64,000 bases of DNA, taken from NCBI RefSeq assembly GCF_020921035.1, contig NC_063151.1, positions 20,466,934 to 20,530,933 of the forward strand. The letters are read 5' to 3'. A program made the position numbers and the translations under genes. The notes under the pieces were generated by a model. It ran no database searches. It worked only from the letters and a program-made list of their open reading frames with translations, and was not told the DNA's origin. Shown here in pieces: positions 10,284 through 22,878 of this stretch (its first letter is position 1; each line of letters opens with the position of its first letter). The DNA comes from Rhodamnia argentea. Taxonomy: Eukaryota > Streptophyta > Magnoliopsida > Myrtales > Myrtaceae.

Positions 10284-13200
10284 ACACATGTATATATATT
10301 GTTGGGTTTATGCTATCTAAGTTCTCCTTGATAATTTGATAGGATGCAAATCGCAGTCTGCAAATGCACTCGTCATTAGTTCAGAGGCTCTCCCATGAGA
10401 AAGAATTAGAGGTAGTTATAATACATTCTTTTGGTAACAATAAATAATGGTTCAATGTATTTGGATGTACTTCTTCATAATTTTTGCTTAAGTGCTTTTG
10501 GTTTGGGATAAAGGTTCTTTCTTTCTTGTTTTGGGCATAAATTGAGGATCAGTAGGGTAGGTCAGTCATTTTGATTTATATGAGCTTAAACGTTCTTATG
10601 TAACTTTTACTATATATATGAGTTTCATATCGATGCATCATTTGGATGGCTTTTTTTCTTGTGAAACTTTGCGAGGCAGAAGTTGGTTATTATCTCATGA
10701 CTGGCAAAGCTGACTGTTTTAGTTGTCCCTTTCAGTTGGTTCCCTTCCTACTAGACTTTTTTCACTGCCAGGACTGTTGGGTCATTTTCCTTAAGTTTCA
10801 TATATCTGTAGCATTAGTGGATGAATTTGTTTTAAGTAAGGATGTTAACAATGATTTTCAATGATGAACTGAATTTGAGCAGCTTTCTAGTTTTCATTAT
10901 TTTAATGGAACCATCATTGAGGCTGGCATGCGAATTATGGTTTGAGTTATGTTTGCATCTAATGTGTAGAACTCATCTACTCTCATATTTTTTGTCAATA
11001 TATTGTATAGATAAGGTTTTTAATGTCACTAAGTTCATATTCTTCTTCAGGGACATCAAGGTTGTGTTAATGCTATTGCTTGGAATTCTAGTGGCTCACT
11101 TTTAATATCAGGATCAGATGACACTCGGGTATGACTAAATTCAATTTTCAAATTTATTTGAACATGTGATATAGCTTAGAATTTGTCAATTTTAGAGGAG
11201 TTGTATTGATGCAGTGGAAGTAAAGATCTAATTAATGTTAGCAGCTTATTTGGGAGTGAATGTGGATTTTCATCTCTGAATGGAAAGATGCAGTTGGTTC
11301 GGGTTGTGTATTGAATGGTCACGTACTACATTTACTGTGTAAGGTATGACTTACATGAGAGCGTGAGTCTTAAAACTGCATTAGCGGTACATTCTGAATT
11401 GGTCTCTGAACATTTTTAAGCTTTTAGGATTGACGACATCCCCGAACATACCAATAAGTTTAATTATTTTGTTTGTATGTCTTGGAAGCATGGTGAACCT
11501 GGTCCTAGTTCTGCATAGTGCATAGCGTTTATAGGTGTTATAGCCCTTGGTATAGATCAGTCAAAACATGATGCAGACAACAAAATCTCACAAGATGACA
11601 TTCGTCCAGATATTGATGTTTCTATCAAGTTGGGTGAGGATGGACTGTACTAATCAAATAAGAGTCCCGAGGGATTAGGATTCGTCTCATAGATAAATTA
11701 GCAGTCTTATGTCATATGGGATTTGATTCTTATTAGGATTCCATTGAGTTTCCATTTTAGTTTAAGTAGGATATCATGTTTCCCTATTCTATAGTATTTT
11801 TCTTGTCTAGAGGTTTCCTATTTCAACTAGGAGTAGAAATTTAGAGTGTGTAAATGTCGTTGTAGCTCTTCCTTGTAGATTTGATTGTAGCTGTAAATGC
11901 ATTGACTGTAGATGCTTCATCCAATGTCTTAGCTCTTTCTGGTGCTTGAGCTCTTTTTAAAATTAGGTTTGCACATCCTTGGTGCCCTAAAGTGAATTTC
12001 TCTTGACCTATTGAAAGAGCATATGTCTCGGCAATGCAATGAACTATCGTATTTTTAGTGCAATTTTTGTTTTTGGAAGTTTCTATACTGACGTATTTTG
12101 GTGTAAGGAATGAGAAATTAGCTATAGTGAGTTAACACTTGTGAAGGACACTTGGATTTGGATTGCTAAATTTGAGTGTGTGCATTTCTTGTGTCCTTTT
12201 TCCGAAGGAGCTTTAAGCATTAGTGAGTACACTTTGCTTAATGTTGCAGACCAGATTAGCAGCAGAAAATTTATCATACCTACATCATGACAGTGATTCC
12301 ATTTTTCTGTAAACAAATATAATGTAAGTTCTCCATGGGGAGCATCACGAACTTTTTCCTTGCACAGGTCAATATTTGGAGCTATTCACGTCGGAAGCTT
12401 TTGCATTCAATTGATACTGGGCACTCTGCAAACATCTTTTGCACAAAATTTGTCCCCGAAACATCAGACGAGCTTGTAGTCTCGGGAGCTGGAGATAGAG
12501 AAGTACTGTTTCCGCTTCTGACATTTATCATGATCATAGTTGCTTTGAATGATTGATGTATATAAATTTGCATCGGTACTGCTACAGGTCAGGTTATTCA
12601 ACTTGTCTCGATTAGATGGGAGAGGAACTGAAGAAAATGCTATTCCTCCATCGGCACTTTTCCAGTGCCACACTGGAAGAGTTAAAAAATTAGCTGTGAG
12701 TCTATTGTGGCAATTTTTAATTATTAATTGGTGAATAGCCACACTTTATGCGGCTTCTGCTGTGAATAATTGTCCTTTCCTGTTTCATGTAGGTTGAAGT
12801 TGGTAACCCCAATGTTGTCTGGAGTGCATGCGAAGATGGAACTTTGAGGCAGCATGACTTTCGGGAAGGTAATTCTTGCCCTCCTGCTGGATCTCCGCAA
12901 CAGGAATGTCGAAGTGTTCTGGTGAGTTATAATTCTTGCGAATGCTTGTGCTATTATGATTGATCATTCTTGTGCTAAGTGTATTTCAAAGTTTTTGAAA
13001 ATCACGTGATAATGTGGACTAAGAACAAGAACTTATTCTTGTTACTTTCCTGTTATAGCGTCCTGACAGTTGTTGGAGAATCTTGATATGAATTCATGCT
13101 TGATGCATTTCCTTCATGTACTTATTACTGAGCTTATGTGCTTTTGCCAGCATAACGTTGTCACCTCGCTTTCTGCATTGGTTTTGTGTAATGTTTTCCT

Positions 13201-16200
13201 TGTGTTATGTTGCAGCTCTCTTTGCTTGAAATCTGTGTGTGAAAGGGCATTGTTAGTTAGGTGAAAGATGTATCTCAATTTGCTCTTGGATACAGTTGAT
13301 CATGGGTGTGCTGCATTTCTGCCATTCATTCGGTCGGTTAGGCTCTAGAATACGAAAGTAGATACATTCATTTAAATCTTCTCTCTTTGAATTTGGCAGC
13401 TTGACTTGCGTTCTGGGTCCAAGAAATCACTAACAGATCCTCCAAAAGGAGTACTTGCACTAAAATCTTGTGATATCAGTTCCACCAGGCCTCACTTGAT
13501 TGTAGTTGGTGGGAGGTATTTTGTTGCAGCTGAAGCTTGTTCCTAAAATCTAAGTTTTCTTAGCTTCAACTAATAGTTTTCTTTTATATGTCAGTGATGC
13601 ATTTGCACGGTTATATGATAGAAGGATGCTGCCACCATTGACCTCCTGCAGGAAAAAGATGGCACCACCTCCTTGCGTCAACTATTTCTGCCCAATGCAT
13701 CTCTCAGACCGCGTTAGTTCAGAATTTTGCATTATTGCATTTTTTGCACTGTTTTATTCAAATTTAGTGTTTTTATTTTCTGAACTTGTATTTCTGTGCT
13801 GGAAATATGGTCTGTGCTGAACTCTCTAGGAAAGGCAGTGCTTTAGTTGGTACTTATGGTTGCAATTTTACCTATTATAACAAAGATGTAATATTTGTTC
13901 GTAGTGATAACGGTTAGATATAAATGAGTCATCATGTTCAAGTTTACTGCATTCTCGAGCTTGGAGTGGACTTTGTCGGCATATTCTTGTCGTGTGTAGC
14001 AGTATGAATTTTGTTTGACACGTCCTTGCAAGTGTGGCTGATTATCTGGATCTTCTGACTCAATAGTGTCTTCAGCAAAATTTCAAGTACTCAAAATTTC
14101 CTTGAAGTCTCCATCTGCAAATTTTTATGCCTTCTGCTGCTCCATTTAGCCGCCTCCTTTGTATCCCTTATCACTCACCATCTTCTCACTGAACTTTCGA
14201 AATGCTGTCATCAAGTGTTCAAATCATATTGGACAAACTTTTTCCATTTTAAACTTTATCAGGTGCCTCCTTATCCTTCAATGTGGTCATTTTAAAGTCA
14301 TTGGTATTTTGGGTGCTCCAAGAAAGCATTCTCATTGTCAATGCACCTGCTTTTAGAACATGTCAGTTCTTATTTGGATAGTGCTGCTACTTGACCATTC
14401 AACACTGGATTCGGTAAAGCACTACCAGCTCTATCGTCATTTATTAGGATTTATTTATGTCGCTTTTCTTGATTTTGCAATAGATATTATACATCCTTCT
14501 CTATTACATCTATTCTTCCTATATCCTTGGATGAAAACTCAAATAATGTGTCTGGCTTCCTCATTATGGATACGTGATAGTAGAATTGCTTCAATCTTTT
14601 CCGGTTGTTGGTCTTCAATTTCACTCTGACTCTGCGGAAACTTCTTCCTCTTTTGAACTTGCAGTCAGTATGTTCAAGATTTACTTGAACATCTTAACAT
14701 TTCCTTCCAAAATTTAACTTTCAAGTCATTTCTTCTTAATTTTTGCCTAAGAGCGCTATGTCTCATTAGTGGAAAGCATATGTTAATGAATATCATGCCA
14801 ATACTGCTAGTGAACTTGTCTATACCAAAACAAAGAGATAGATTCCTGTTATCATATAATTTTTAGGTCAAAATATCATCATTTTTTCACTCTGTATATC
14901 TAAATATTTCACTAGGTAAAACTAAGAGTGGCATGAAAGCTTTGAATCTTATAATTCAAATTCAAGTTGTAAGTGATATGAATGTGTTGGATGAATCTGT
15001 AAATGCTGAAACAGAAACTAATCCATTGACCGTCATTATGGCCCAGGCTGTTTGTGTTGGAATACCAGTTTCAGAAGTATCTTGTAGATTTTCTTTGACA
15101 TTGTGTTTGGTACTACTGAATACTGCTTAGACATCTCATTTTAATACATCTACTTATCTGTATCTGGGTCTTTGGGAACTAAACTTAGATATTTCACTGA
15201 ATCCATGATTTGGTTTCATTCGATTTGTGAACCATAGGGAGTTTGATTCAATATCTCTTTCTCGGTTTAACGATTGTGCTCTTGGTTGATAAATTTACAC
15301 GTTAAGACTGTTACTCAGTTTGCGAAAATAGCTTTTTCTACTGCTGTAGAAGAAGATCAAGTTTATTACTTTCTACTCTTTGCAGGGACGCTCAAGCTTG
15401 CACCTGACTCATGTTACATTTAGTCCAAATGGAGAAGAGGTTTTGCTCAGCTATAGTGGAGAGCATGTGTACCTAATGAATGTAAACTCTGGTATGCTTG
15501 TCCAGATGCTATGAAGTGAGATGTTGGCGAAGCTAGGATGAAAGCAATGTTCCCTTTATGTAGTTCTTATGTCATTGCATTAGCAGGGCTTTAGTGAAAT
15601 GGCCAGATGGAAGCAGATTCGATCTTAGTATGGATAAAGAGAAGGGAAATTGATAGGACACTGCAAATATGTTTTTCTTCACTCTATTACTATTGGGAAC
15701 TCTAGTCATCCACACGCACAGTCAAGATGCTCTTCTTTAGAGAGAATTTCTTGACTGAGTTAATGTGTGTCTACTGAATGCCTTTTGGTGACTGTAATAG
15801 ATGATCATATTTGCGAAGTATGTGTAGAATGATTATCTGGTTAAATGGTATAATCTGATCTCATAATCTCATTTTCTACAGTAGGAGGAAATGTGATGAA
15901 GTATACTGCAGCAGATGTCTCAAAGCTGACAACCTTCACTGCTTGGCCAAATGGAGTGGAAATGCAACCAACAGTTACCAAAAACTATCCACATCATCTT
16001 GCGGTGCCATTCTATCTGAACCTTGTCTTGATATGTTTTTTGAAATGAAACTGATGCTCTTTCCACTGTCATTTCTGTGTCTAATACAGGCTTCACAGCT
16101 TGAGAAGTGCCAGAATATAATGCAGTTTGCAGAAGCATCCTTGAGAGAGGGAACAAACTATTATCATGGAATTGAGGCATGCAGTGAAGTTTTGGATGGA

Positions 16201-19200
16201 CACTGGCAAGTGATTGAACCTGCCTTAAGGCTTGAATGTCTGTGTACACGTGCAGCTTTGTTACTCAAGGTCTTTGGTGAAGTATTGTGATTTGGTAGAT
16301 TGGTTTGAGCCCTGTTGCTGTTGTATGATGGACTGATTTTATCTTCTTTTATCAGCGGAAATGGAAGAATGATGTGCATATGGCTATAAGAGATTGCCAG
16401 AGAGCAAGGATGATCGACACTTCTTCTGTCAGACCGCTTTATTATATGTCTGAAGCTTTATCTCAGGTGGCTATTAAGTTTGCCTGTCAATCTAATTTTC
16501 CAAAATACCTGTTGCCTGAAATATATTTCGTTTATACACTGGTCCCTTTAGCCACACTTATTGAACGTAGGATTAGATCAGAAATGTACTATAAGTATGA
16601 GCCAGTGAGGTTGTTTTATGTCTCAATGGGTTGAAAATATGATTCATGTAGCTTCATTCACCAGTTGTGGGAGAATGGTGTCCTGAGGTACTTATGTATT
16701 CTGTTTTAGTGAACCCTCTCATGCTCTTGTTTGGGTCTTTCTAATGGTGTTGGCAGCCTGTTCAGTGTGAGACTTAGACCATGACAATGGATTGGGCTTA
16801 TCGAATGGGTGGGTCGGGTTGGGTAAAAAATTGTCCGACCCAAATTTACCCATATTTATGCAATACAAATTTAGCGACCCATACCGGCCCAACCCACACA
16901 TGCATCCTTAACCCTACCTATGAGAACCATGTCCACCCATTTAACCCACTTTGAACTCCTTATGTGAATATGTTACTTGGATAAAATTCCATATCAAATT
17001 AAGTAGTTAAAGTACAAAATTCAAAGGTGTAAACTTAAAAAAACCTAAAGATGGATATACCTATAAAGAACTAAAAAGTCTGCATACTGCAAATGCATAC
17101 TTTATTGATCCAAGTTTTTAATCTTTTTCTTTTGTCACCAAATCCAATTTGTCATAGTGGAAGATGCAGAAAAACTTGTTAATTCATTCTATGGAAGAAC
17201 AAGACATCGATTGTTATACCTTTTTTCCCAAGTGATTGACTTTTGTTTGAACGCTATTTGGTATCCGTGTCCGTTTCTAGTATTGTTTTTTACCTGGTCA
17301 AGATTCTATAGACTTGGTCAATTTAGACGAAGAGTTTCTTTTAATGAATTGGAGGTTGACTTCCCAATTTCATGACTTTTACCTCTTATCTGAGAAGATG
17401 GCCCTGAGGGCTTGATAATGTGTCTGATTCATTAATACTTGGCTGTCAACTTCTGTAAAAAGTATGTTCTCCTGGTTGGTAACTTTGGTCGGTAGCCACA
17501 GTTTTATGAAATTGGCAAGGGGGCTATAAGGCTTGATGAAGCGACTGTACAATGCCTAACATAACAGATTAACTGCATCTGACCTGGTCCTGCACGTGGT
17601 TGCTTTATGATTGTTTGAAAATTCTTTGGGTTACTATGTCCTTTACATGCAGCAGTTCTCAAATATGTATATTAATGATATGGATTTTGTTCAAAGACTC
17701 TTTATTAGCATGGCTGGTGCCCCGGGTAGGCTTGTGCACTCATTTCTCCATGCAAACTCTTTGGCAGTTGGGCAAACATAAAGAGGCTCTAGAATTTGCT
17801 CTTTCAGCACAGTGCTTGTCTCCATCAGATCCTAAGCTAGAGGAAAGGGTGCAGGATATAAAACAGCGTCTTGCTGCAGGTACATAGTTTATCTACAATG
17901 AGTCCTCCCTGTTTTCACTGCTCTAGTTGATTATTCTGATCATCAGTCATCACCTTTTACTTCTTCCTAGCACATTGTCCACTATCAAACTGCTTAAGAT
18001 TTTGGACATATTTTCGTTCTTTTCCTGCTGTATATTACTTCAGGTTTTCTCTTATTCGAATTTCCTCCTTTTCTAAATAATGGCCATTGTTTCAGTTGAT
18101 TTCATGTTGGTCAAACAAATTCATCCTTTGGGTATAGAGGAATACAATGAGTATTCACTTCATATCCATTGTCCTACCTTTTGATTTGTCTATGTCTGTG
18201 TTATCTTATCATTTAGCTGAAGCAGAAAAAAATAACAAAGTAACAAATGGAGCACCAAGATCCGAGCCTCGAGGAGCAAGAGTGCTATCATTAGGTGACA
18301 TTCTATTTCGATCAGAGGCTAATAGTGATGCTTCCCAAGATGGTCCAAGATCTGAAAGAGAGGAATCTGATTATGATGAGGAAATGGAGGTGGATTTTGA
18401 AACGTCAATTTCCGGCGATGAAGGACGTGATGTTGAATCAAATGTTCTACATGGAAGTTTAAATTTGAGAATCCACCGAAGAGGTGATTCATATAGAGAA
18501 ACTGCCAGCACAAATGATTCATGTGGATCCCCTTCATCATCGTCGCAGAATGATAAGATCCTGTATCAGGTTCATATCTGGAACTTCTCTATTTCAAGCT
18601 AAGACTGCCGATAAACTGGCGGAGGGTATTGGTCTTACCACGCATATGAATAGAATCTTGTCCACATGTTGATTAATCATTTCCATTGTTTCTAAAGAAA
18701 ATTTTATTTGATCCTTCTGAAATCCTCCATGTCAATAATTTAGGAACTTCTTTGCATTGGTGAGAAAAGCATAACTTTATGGGACTAGTAGCCGTTATAT
18801 CCGATAATCCCCACTTTGGCGGTGTTATTGTTGGTAACGGCGGGTACAGCTGCTTTGTGACAGTGTAGTAGTTGCCATAGTGGCAGCGTTTTTATTGTTA
18901 CATAGATTTATGCTCTCCGATCAGCAAGCAAGAGCAAGATCTTCATATCATAACTGAGGAGGGAGGGAGGGAGGTTCATCCCAACCTGTATTGTAATCAT
19001 TGTACTTTTATGAGTAGATAGATAGATAGATAGATAGAGGGAGGGAGGGAGGGAGGGAGGGAGGGAGGGAGGGAGGATATTCATCCCAAACTGTATTGCA
19101 ATTGTTATACTTTTATGAGTATTTCTGTTATTTGTCATCTTGTGCCATCAACTTACTATCTAACTTTGTTGCAGCCTGAGGCAGTCATTGATATGAAGCA

Positions 19201-21900
19201 GAGATATGTTGGGCATTGCAATGTGGGAACTGATATAAAGCAGGCCAGTTTTCTAGGGCAGAGAGGTACATTTGACATGTTGATGCTGCTTGTTGCTTGA
19301 GGTCTTTTGACGATATTTCTTTTTTAATCTCAGTCTAACGTCATGATGTCGGTATCAAGTGTGAGTGTAGCATTTTCCTTATTAGCATACTGGCTGCGTT
19401 GATGTACTAGATTGGTTTCATCCACTTAGTGACGTTCCCTGGCTTTTTCTTATGTTAATAAATCTGCTACTGTTGGTTGACAGGCTTAGCACTAAGAAGC
19501 TTCTAAATCTCAAAATTTTTGTTCATGGTTTGGGCGAATTTAAGTAGCTGATTTTCCAGATGTGAGCTAATCCTCGCACCGGTTTCATATGGTTGCTTAA
19601 CCATCCGAGAAATAGCTGAACGATAGCTAAAAAACCTACTTTCTTACGATTACGAGAAGGTCGTTCCAGCTTTTCCATGGGAGTATGGCATGTTCTTCGT
19701 ATATCATCCTGTACTGCTTAGTTGCAGTGCCCTACTGCCCATTTGATGAAATATTTTCATATTTTTTTTGTTTGTCTTCCATTTAGAATCTTTCAATTAT
19801 AGCTATTTGTGCATTGATCAATGGAGTTGTAGATATTTTTTTTTTGGCGGCCTCGTGCTCATGGGCAAATTGACTGTGAACATAGAAAAACTGCAGCCCT
19901 GCGCTGTTGGTGATGTACTTTCTGATATGCTATCTGACGACTTACATTAGCTCCATATCGTGGATGGCGCTCCATGAGTTTAAATTGTGTTACAAAACCA
20001 CTTTGGCCTTGGTATTGAGGCTTTTTAGTGAATATTTCATCTTTGGTTCCTTGTTTGCTTCCATAACCTGAGCAACAAAAGCACGGTGTTATGTCTGATG
20101 CTTTTTTCGTTTTCCAATCAACATATGGCTGATGTTATTTCAAGCACTGAGAAGATTGGAAATCTCCTCCAAACAGACTTTTAATTCGTGTATCTTCTCG
20201 ATATGGGTAACCCAACTGCCGTTAGTGCACTGGCCCAAAAAAATAAAATAAAAATACACCTGTAGTGAAGTGATGTAGTTTTATCACGAAATCCGTGTCT
20301 TATTTTCAGGTGAATATGTTGCGAGTGGAAGCGACGATGGCAGATGGTTTATCTGGGAAAAAAGGACGGGTAGACTGATTAAGATGCTTCTTGGAGACGA
20401 AGCAGGTATTTTCTAGCACTGATGCTTTGACTTCCATGGGATGCTTTTCCTATATTTTCTGAAGCATGTCACTCATGTTCCTTCACAGTTGTGAATTGCG
20501 TGCAGTGTCATCCCTTTGATTGTGTTGTGGCGACCAGTGGGATTGACAACACGATAAAGGTGAGTCTTGTGATGGATTTGTATGAGGACAGAAAAGTCAT
20601 ACTTGGGAAAAATATTTAGTGGTTTGTGATGCTAGATATGGACTCCAAGCGCGCCTGTTGTTGCTGGAGTGGCGGCTGGACCAGAGACTGCCGATGTATT
20701 GGTTGCTATGGAAAACAATGAACGCAGATTGATCCACAATCGTGAGTTTATTTTGTAAGGCTCTCCTCTCTTGAGTTTTCTGGTTGTTGAATAAATAGGA
20801 GCAGCAATTGATATCTTCTGTATACCTAACTGATCTAGCATATAAGGTGCTGCTTTTGCTGATATCCTGCTTGAAATTCTATATGCCCTAACTTGGAAAA
20901 AGGTATTTAGGTATTCGAATGTGATCTATTTGTCAGTCTTGTTGTAGGATTTTAGAGGCCCATGAGCCCGAGCGCTGTGCTAGACCGACTTTCATAATTT
21001 ACTCGAATTGTATGGAGTGTGTGGGTGATGTAGAAGCTACAGGAATAAGATGGAGGGTCCAGATTCTGGATGTGCCCATTTCCCATATTCGAAAGCCGGG
21101 ATAATGCGACATTCATATTAGTGCCAATACTTGCCATTTAGTTCATGCAATATGGGACTGCTAATTTCGTAACCCAGACTTGCATCTTTATTACTATCCG
21201 ACAAGAGATACGCGTATTTTCTTTATTACATCTTTATCACAGTGTTTCTTGTTTTCATCGTATTAGATTAGATTTAACTAGATTTAACGGAATGCAAAAG
21301 CATTTTGCTTTAGCAAAAATTGATTAACTCCTAGAAATAGGAAAAGTTTGTCACACTGGTAGCTTAGAGATGAACGCGTGGAGAAAAATGCTGAAACATC
21401 CTACATTTTTGTTCATTTTAGTAGCAAAATTTGTTAGGAAAAAGAACACAACCGAGGTGGGTCAACCCGGGGACAAATAAATGTCTCCTCTCTACCTCCT
21501 CTATCACCCCTCTACCCCTTGCTCATTTCTGGCCTTTTCTTTTTCCAAAGAAATAGTTTTTCCTCCCTTTTTATCATCATCGTCAATCTTTGTTTTTCTT
21601 TTAAAACTTGATGTCTTAGTGTTTCCCTGGGTCCTCTTATATGATAGATTTATGTTGCTGGCTGAATGAGGTAAGCACGTTTCAGAATGAGGGGCTATAG
21701 GAGCTCAACAGACTTAGAACTTTAGGAACCTTGGTATGATCTTTGCACCAGTTCATTGGCTAGATGCGGAGTCTTAGTTTTTGTTTTGACCGAATTATTG
21801 TTGAGATTCATTTTTCCTTCATGTAATTCCTCCTTGCAGGCCCATTGAAATCCTTGAGCGGTTTAGGATGCATGAGTCTGCTGAATGTGCCCAAAGTTGA
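9055..21900 (+). CDS. ASG2: ASG2-type DCAF: WD40/TPR protein with CaaX box
   Basis: Nineteen coding exons give 746 residues: 9055-9129, 10343-10411, 11051-11128, 12368-12502, 12588-12695, 12793-12921, 13400-13515, 13595-13712, 15386-15491, 15882-16003, 16090-16269, 16356-16466, 17768-17879, 18217-18569, 19175-19265, 20310-20405, 20489-20559, 20636-20745, 21840-21900. All phases close; the exon-10 donor (GCG|GTGCCA) is the least certain. WD40 repeats fill about residues 45-310 (GHQGCVNAIAWNSSGSLLIS; GRVKKLAVEVGNPNVVWSA), TPR-like helices about 355-490, an acidic serine-rich linker 490-605, and final WD repeats 605-700. LYDRR and HDFR resemble the DDB1-binding DxR motif. The last residues, CAQS, form a CaaX box; Arabidopsis ASG2 is a farnesylated CUL4-DDB1 substrate receptor that dampens ABA responses. 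Length fits the family (about 757 in Arabidopsis). Confidence 0.93.
10185..10281 (+). repeat. Compound (CT)n(AT)n(GT)n microsatellite in intron 1
   Basis: CT units run 10185-10209, then AT units to about 10248, then GT units 10250-10281, all inside the first ASG2-like intron. Frames read through it are artefacts of low complexity. It should be highly length-variable. Confidence 0.95.
18955..19121 (+). repeat. Duplicated unit with GGGA and GATA microsatellites, intron 14
   Basis: TTCATCCCAACCTGTATTGT at 18976 recurs as TTCATCCCAAACTGTATTGC at 19080, each followed by a shared CTTTTATGAGTA block. The two are separated by (GATA)n and (GGGA)n runs (about 19014-19077), and a shorter GGGA run precedes the first copy. 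The arrangement suggests a roughly 104-bp duplication driven by the flanking GGGA tracts. Confidence 0.85.
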
Positions 21901-22175
21901 GAGCGATTGAGGTATGTAAGCCATTACTCCCATGTTCTGAACTTCGCTTATTTGCTGTAATTGGCTTGATGGACAAATATGAAAATTAAGTTTTTAAATT
22001 TAAGCACTAGACTTTAACACTGAAAATAGAATTAAAAAATTATTTGATAGTAGTTGAAACTTACATGGCGAGTATGATTAATTTCTTATCAAACTGGTTT
22101 TGTGAACATTATTGGTGGTTTTAGCAATATAAGTAGTAAGATTTAATCCTCATAACTAGTTTTTTTTTTATTGAA

Positions 22176-22878
22176 GGGAAAATTTTAAAAAAAGGCTCGA
22201 AGTGCCTTTATTTTCTCAAATAGGAACATGAAGTTGACCTTGTTTCAAATAAAGGCCTGAAGTGGATACTCTTTCAAATAAGGGCTTGAAGTGACTTTAT
22301 CGGTCTCAAAAAGGGGCCCGACTCACCGGTTAGTAGGGTCATTTTGGTCATTTAATACTTTTTCTTATTTGTTTTTTATTTTTTCATTTTTTAAAAAAAT
22401 AAAAATAAAAACTAAATGTGAAATAAAAAGTTGAAACTGGGGCGGCTGGTAGGGCCGGCAACCCTACAGACCAAAAGCGAGGGCCAGCAAGCCCTTGCTA
22501 GAGTTGGGAGAGGGCCCCGACCCTCCATCCGTCTAAGGCGACGGTTGCCGAAACCCTTGCCGAGGCGCGGGCGACCTCGTCCGCCTTTGCCGCCGCCCCA
22601 CCGGCATTGGAGCGGCCGCCTCCGCCTGTGTTTTCCTTTTGTTTTTTCAGTTTGGTTTTTTAATTTAATTTAATTTAACTAGTTGTATTTTGACAAAAAT
22701 ATTCTTGATTGGCTAGAATATTTAGCCGGTCGGCCGGCCGGCGAGGTCAGGCCTTTATTTGAAATAGTCATGATCACTTCGGGCTCCTTTTTGATACAAT
22801 GAGGGCACTTTAGGTCCTTATTTGAAACAAGGATCACCTTAGGTGAGAGCACTTGGAGTTCTTATTTGAAATTTTCCC
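22176..22878. mobile_element. TIR element with GC-rich core, about 703 bp
   Basis: The left end GGGAAAATTTTAAAAAAAGG pairs with the reverse complement of the right end, GGGAAAATTTCAAATAAGAA. Subterminal phrases 'CAAATAAAGGCCTGAAGTGG' and relatives repeat several times in both arms in opposite orientation. The centre switches from A/T-rich to GC-rich (22440-22620, many GGGCC/GGCCG words). No transposase is present. A non-autonomous DNA transposon is the best reading; no perfect target-site duplication was found. Confidence 0.75.

Noticed and set aside
10029..10339. Frames rich in His/Thr or Leu/Ser and Tyr/Ile on both strands
   Set aside because: They are translations of the CT/AT/GT microsatellite in an intron.
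11560..12000. Possible solo LTR in ASG2 intron 3 (text like 'GATTAGGATTCGTCTCATAG')
   Set aside because: The style resembles a copia LTR, but I found no paired TG...CA ends or target duplication.
14040..14930. Possible retroelement fragment in ASG2 intron 8
   Set aside because: 'QCGHFK' hints at a zinc knuckle, but no second Cys/His pair or neighbouring frame supports it.
16780..16960. GGGTCGGGTTGGGT and its rough inverse in ASG2 intron 12
   Set aside because: It looks like a worn transposon arm, but the ends and a target duplication could not be defined.
22431..22673. Basic, proline-rich 80-codon frame
   Set aside because: It comes from the GC-rich core of a TIR element and has no protein-like features.
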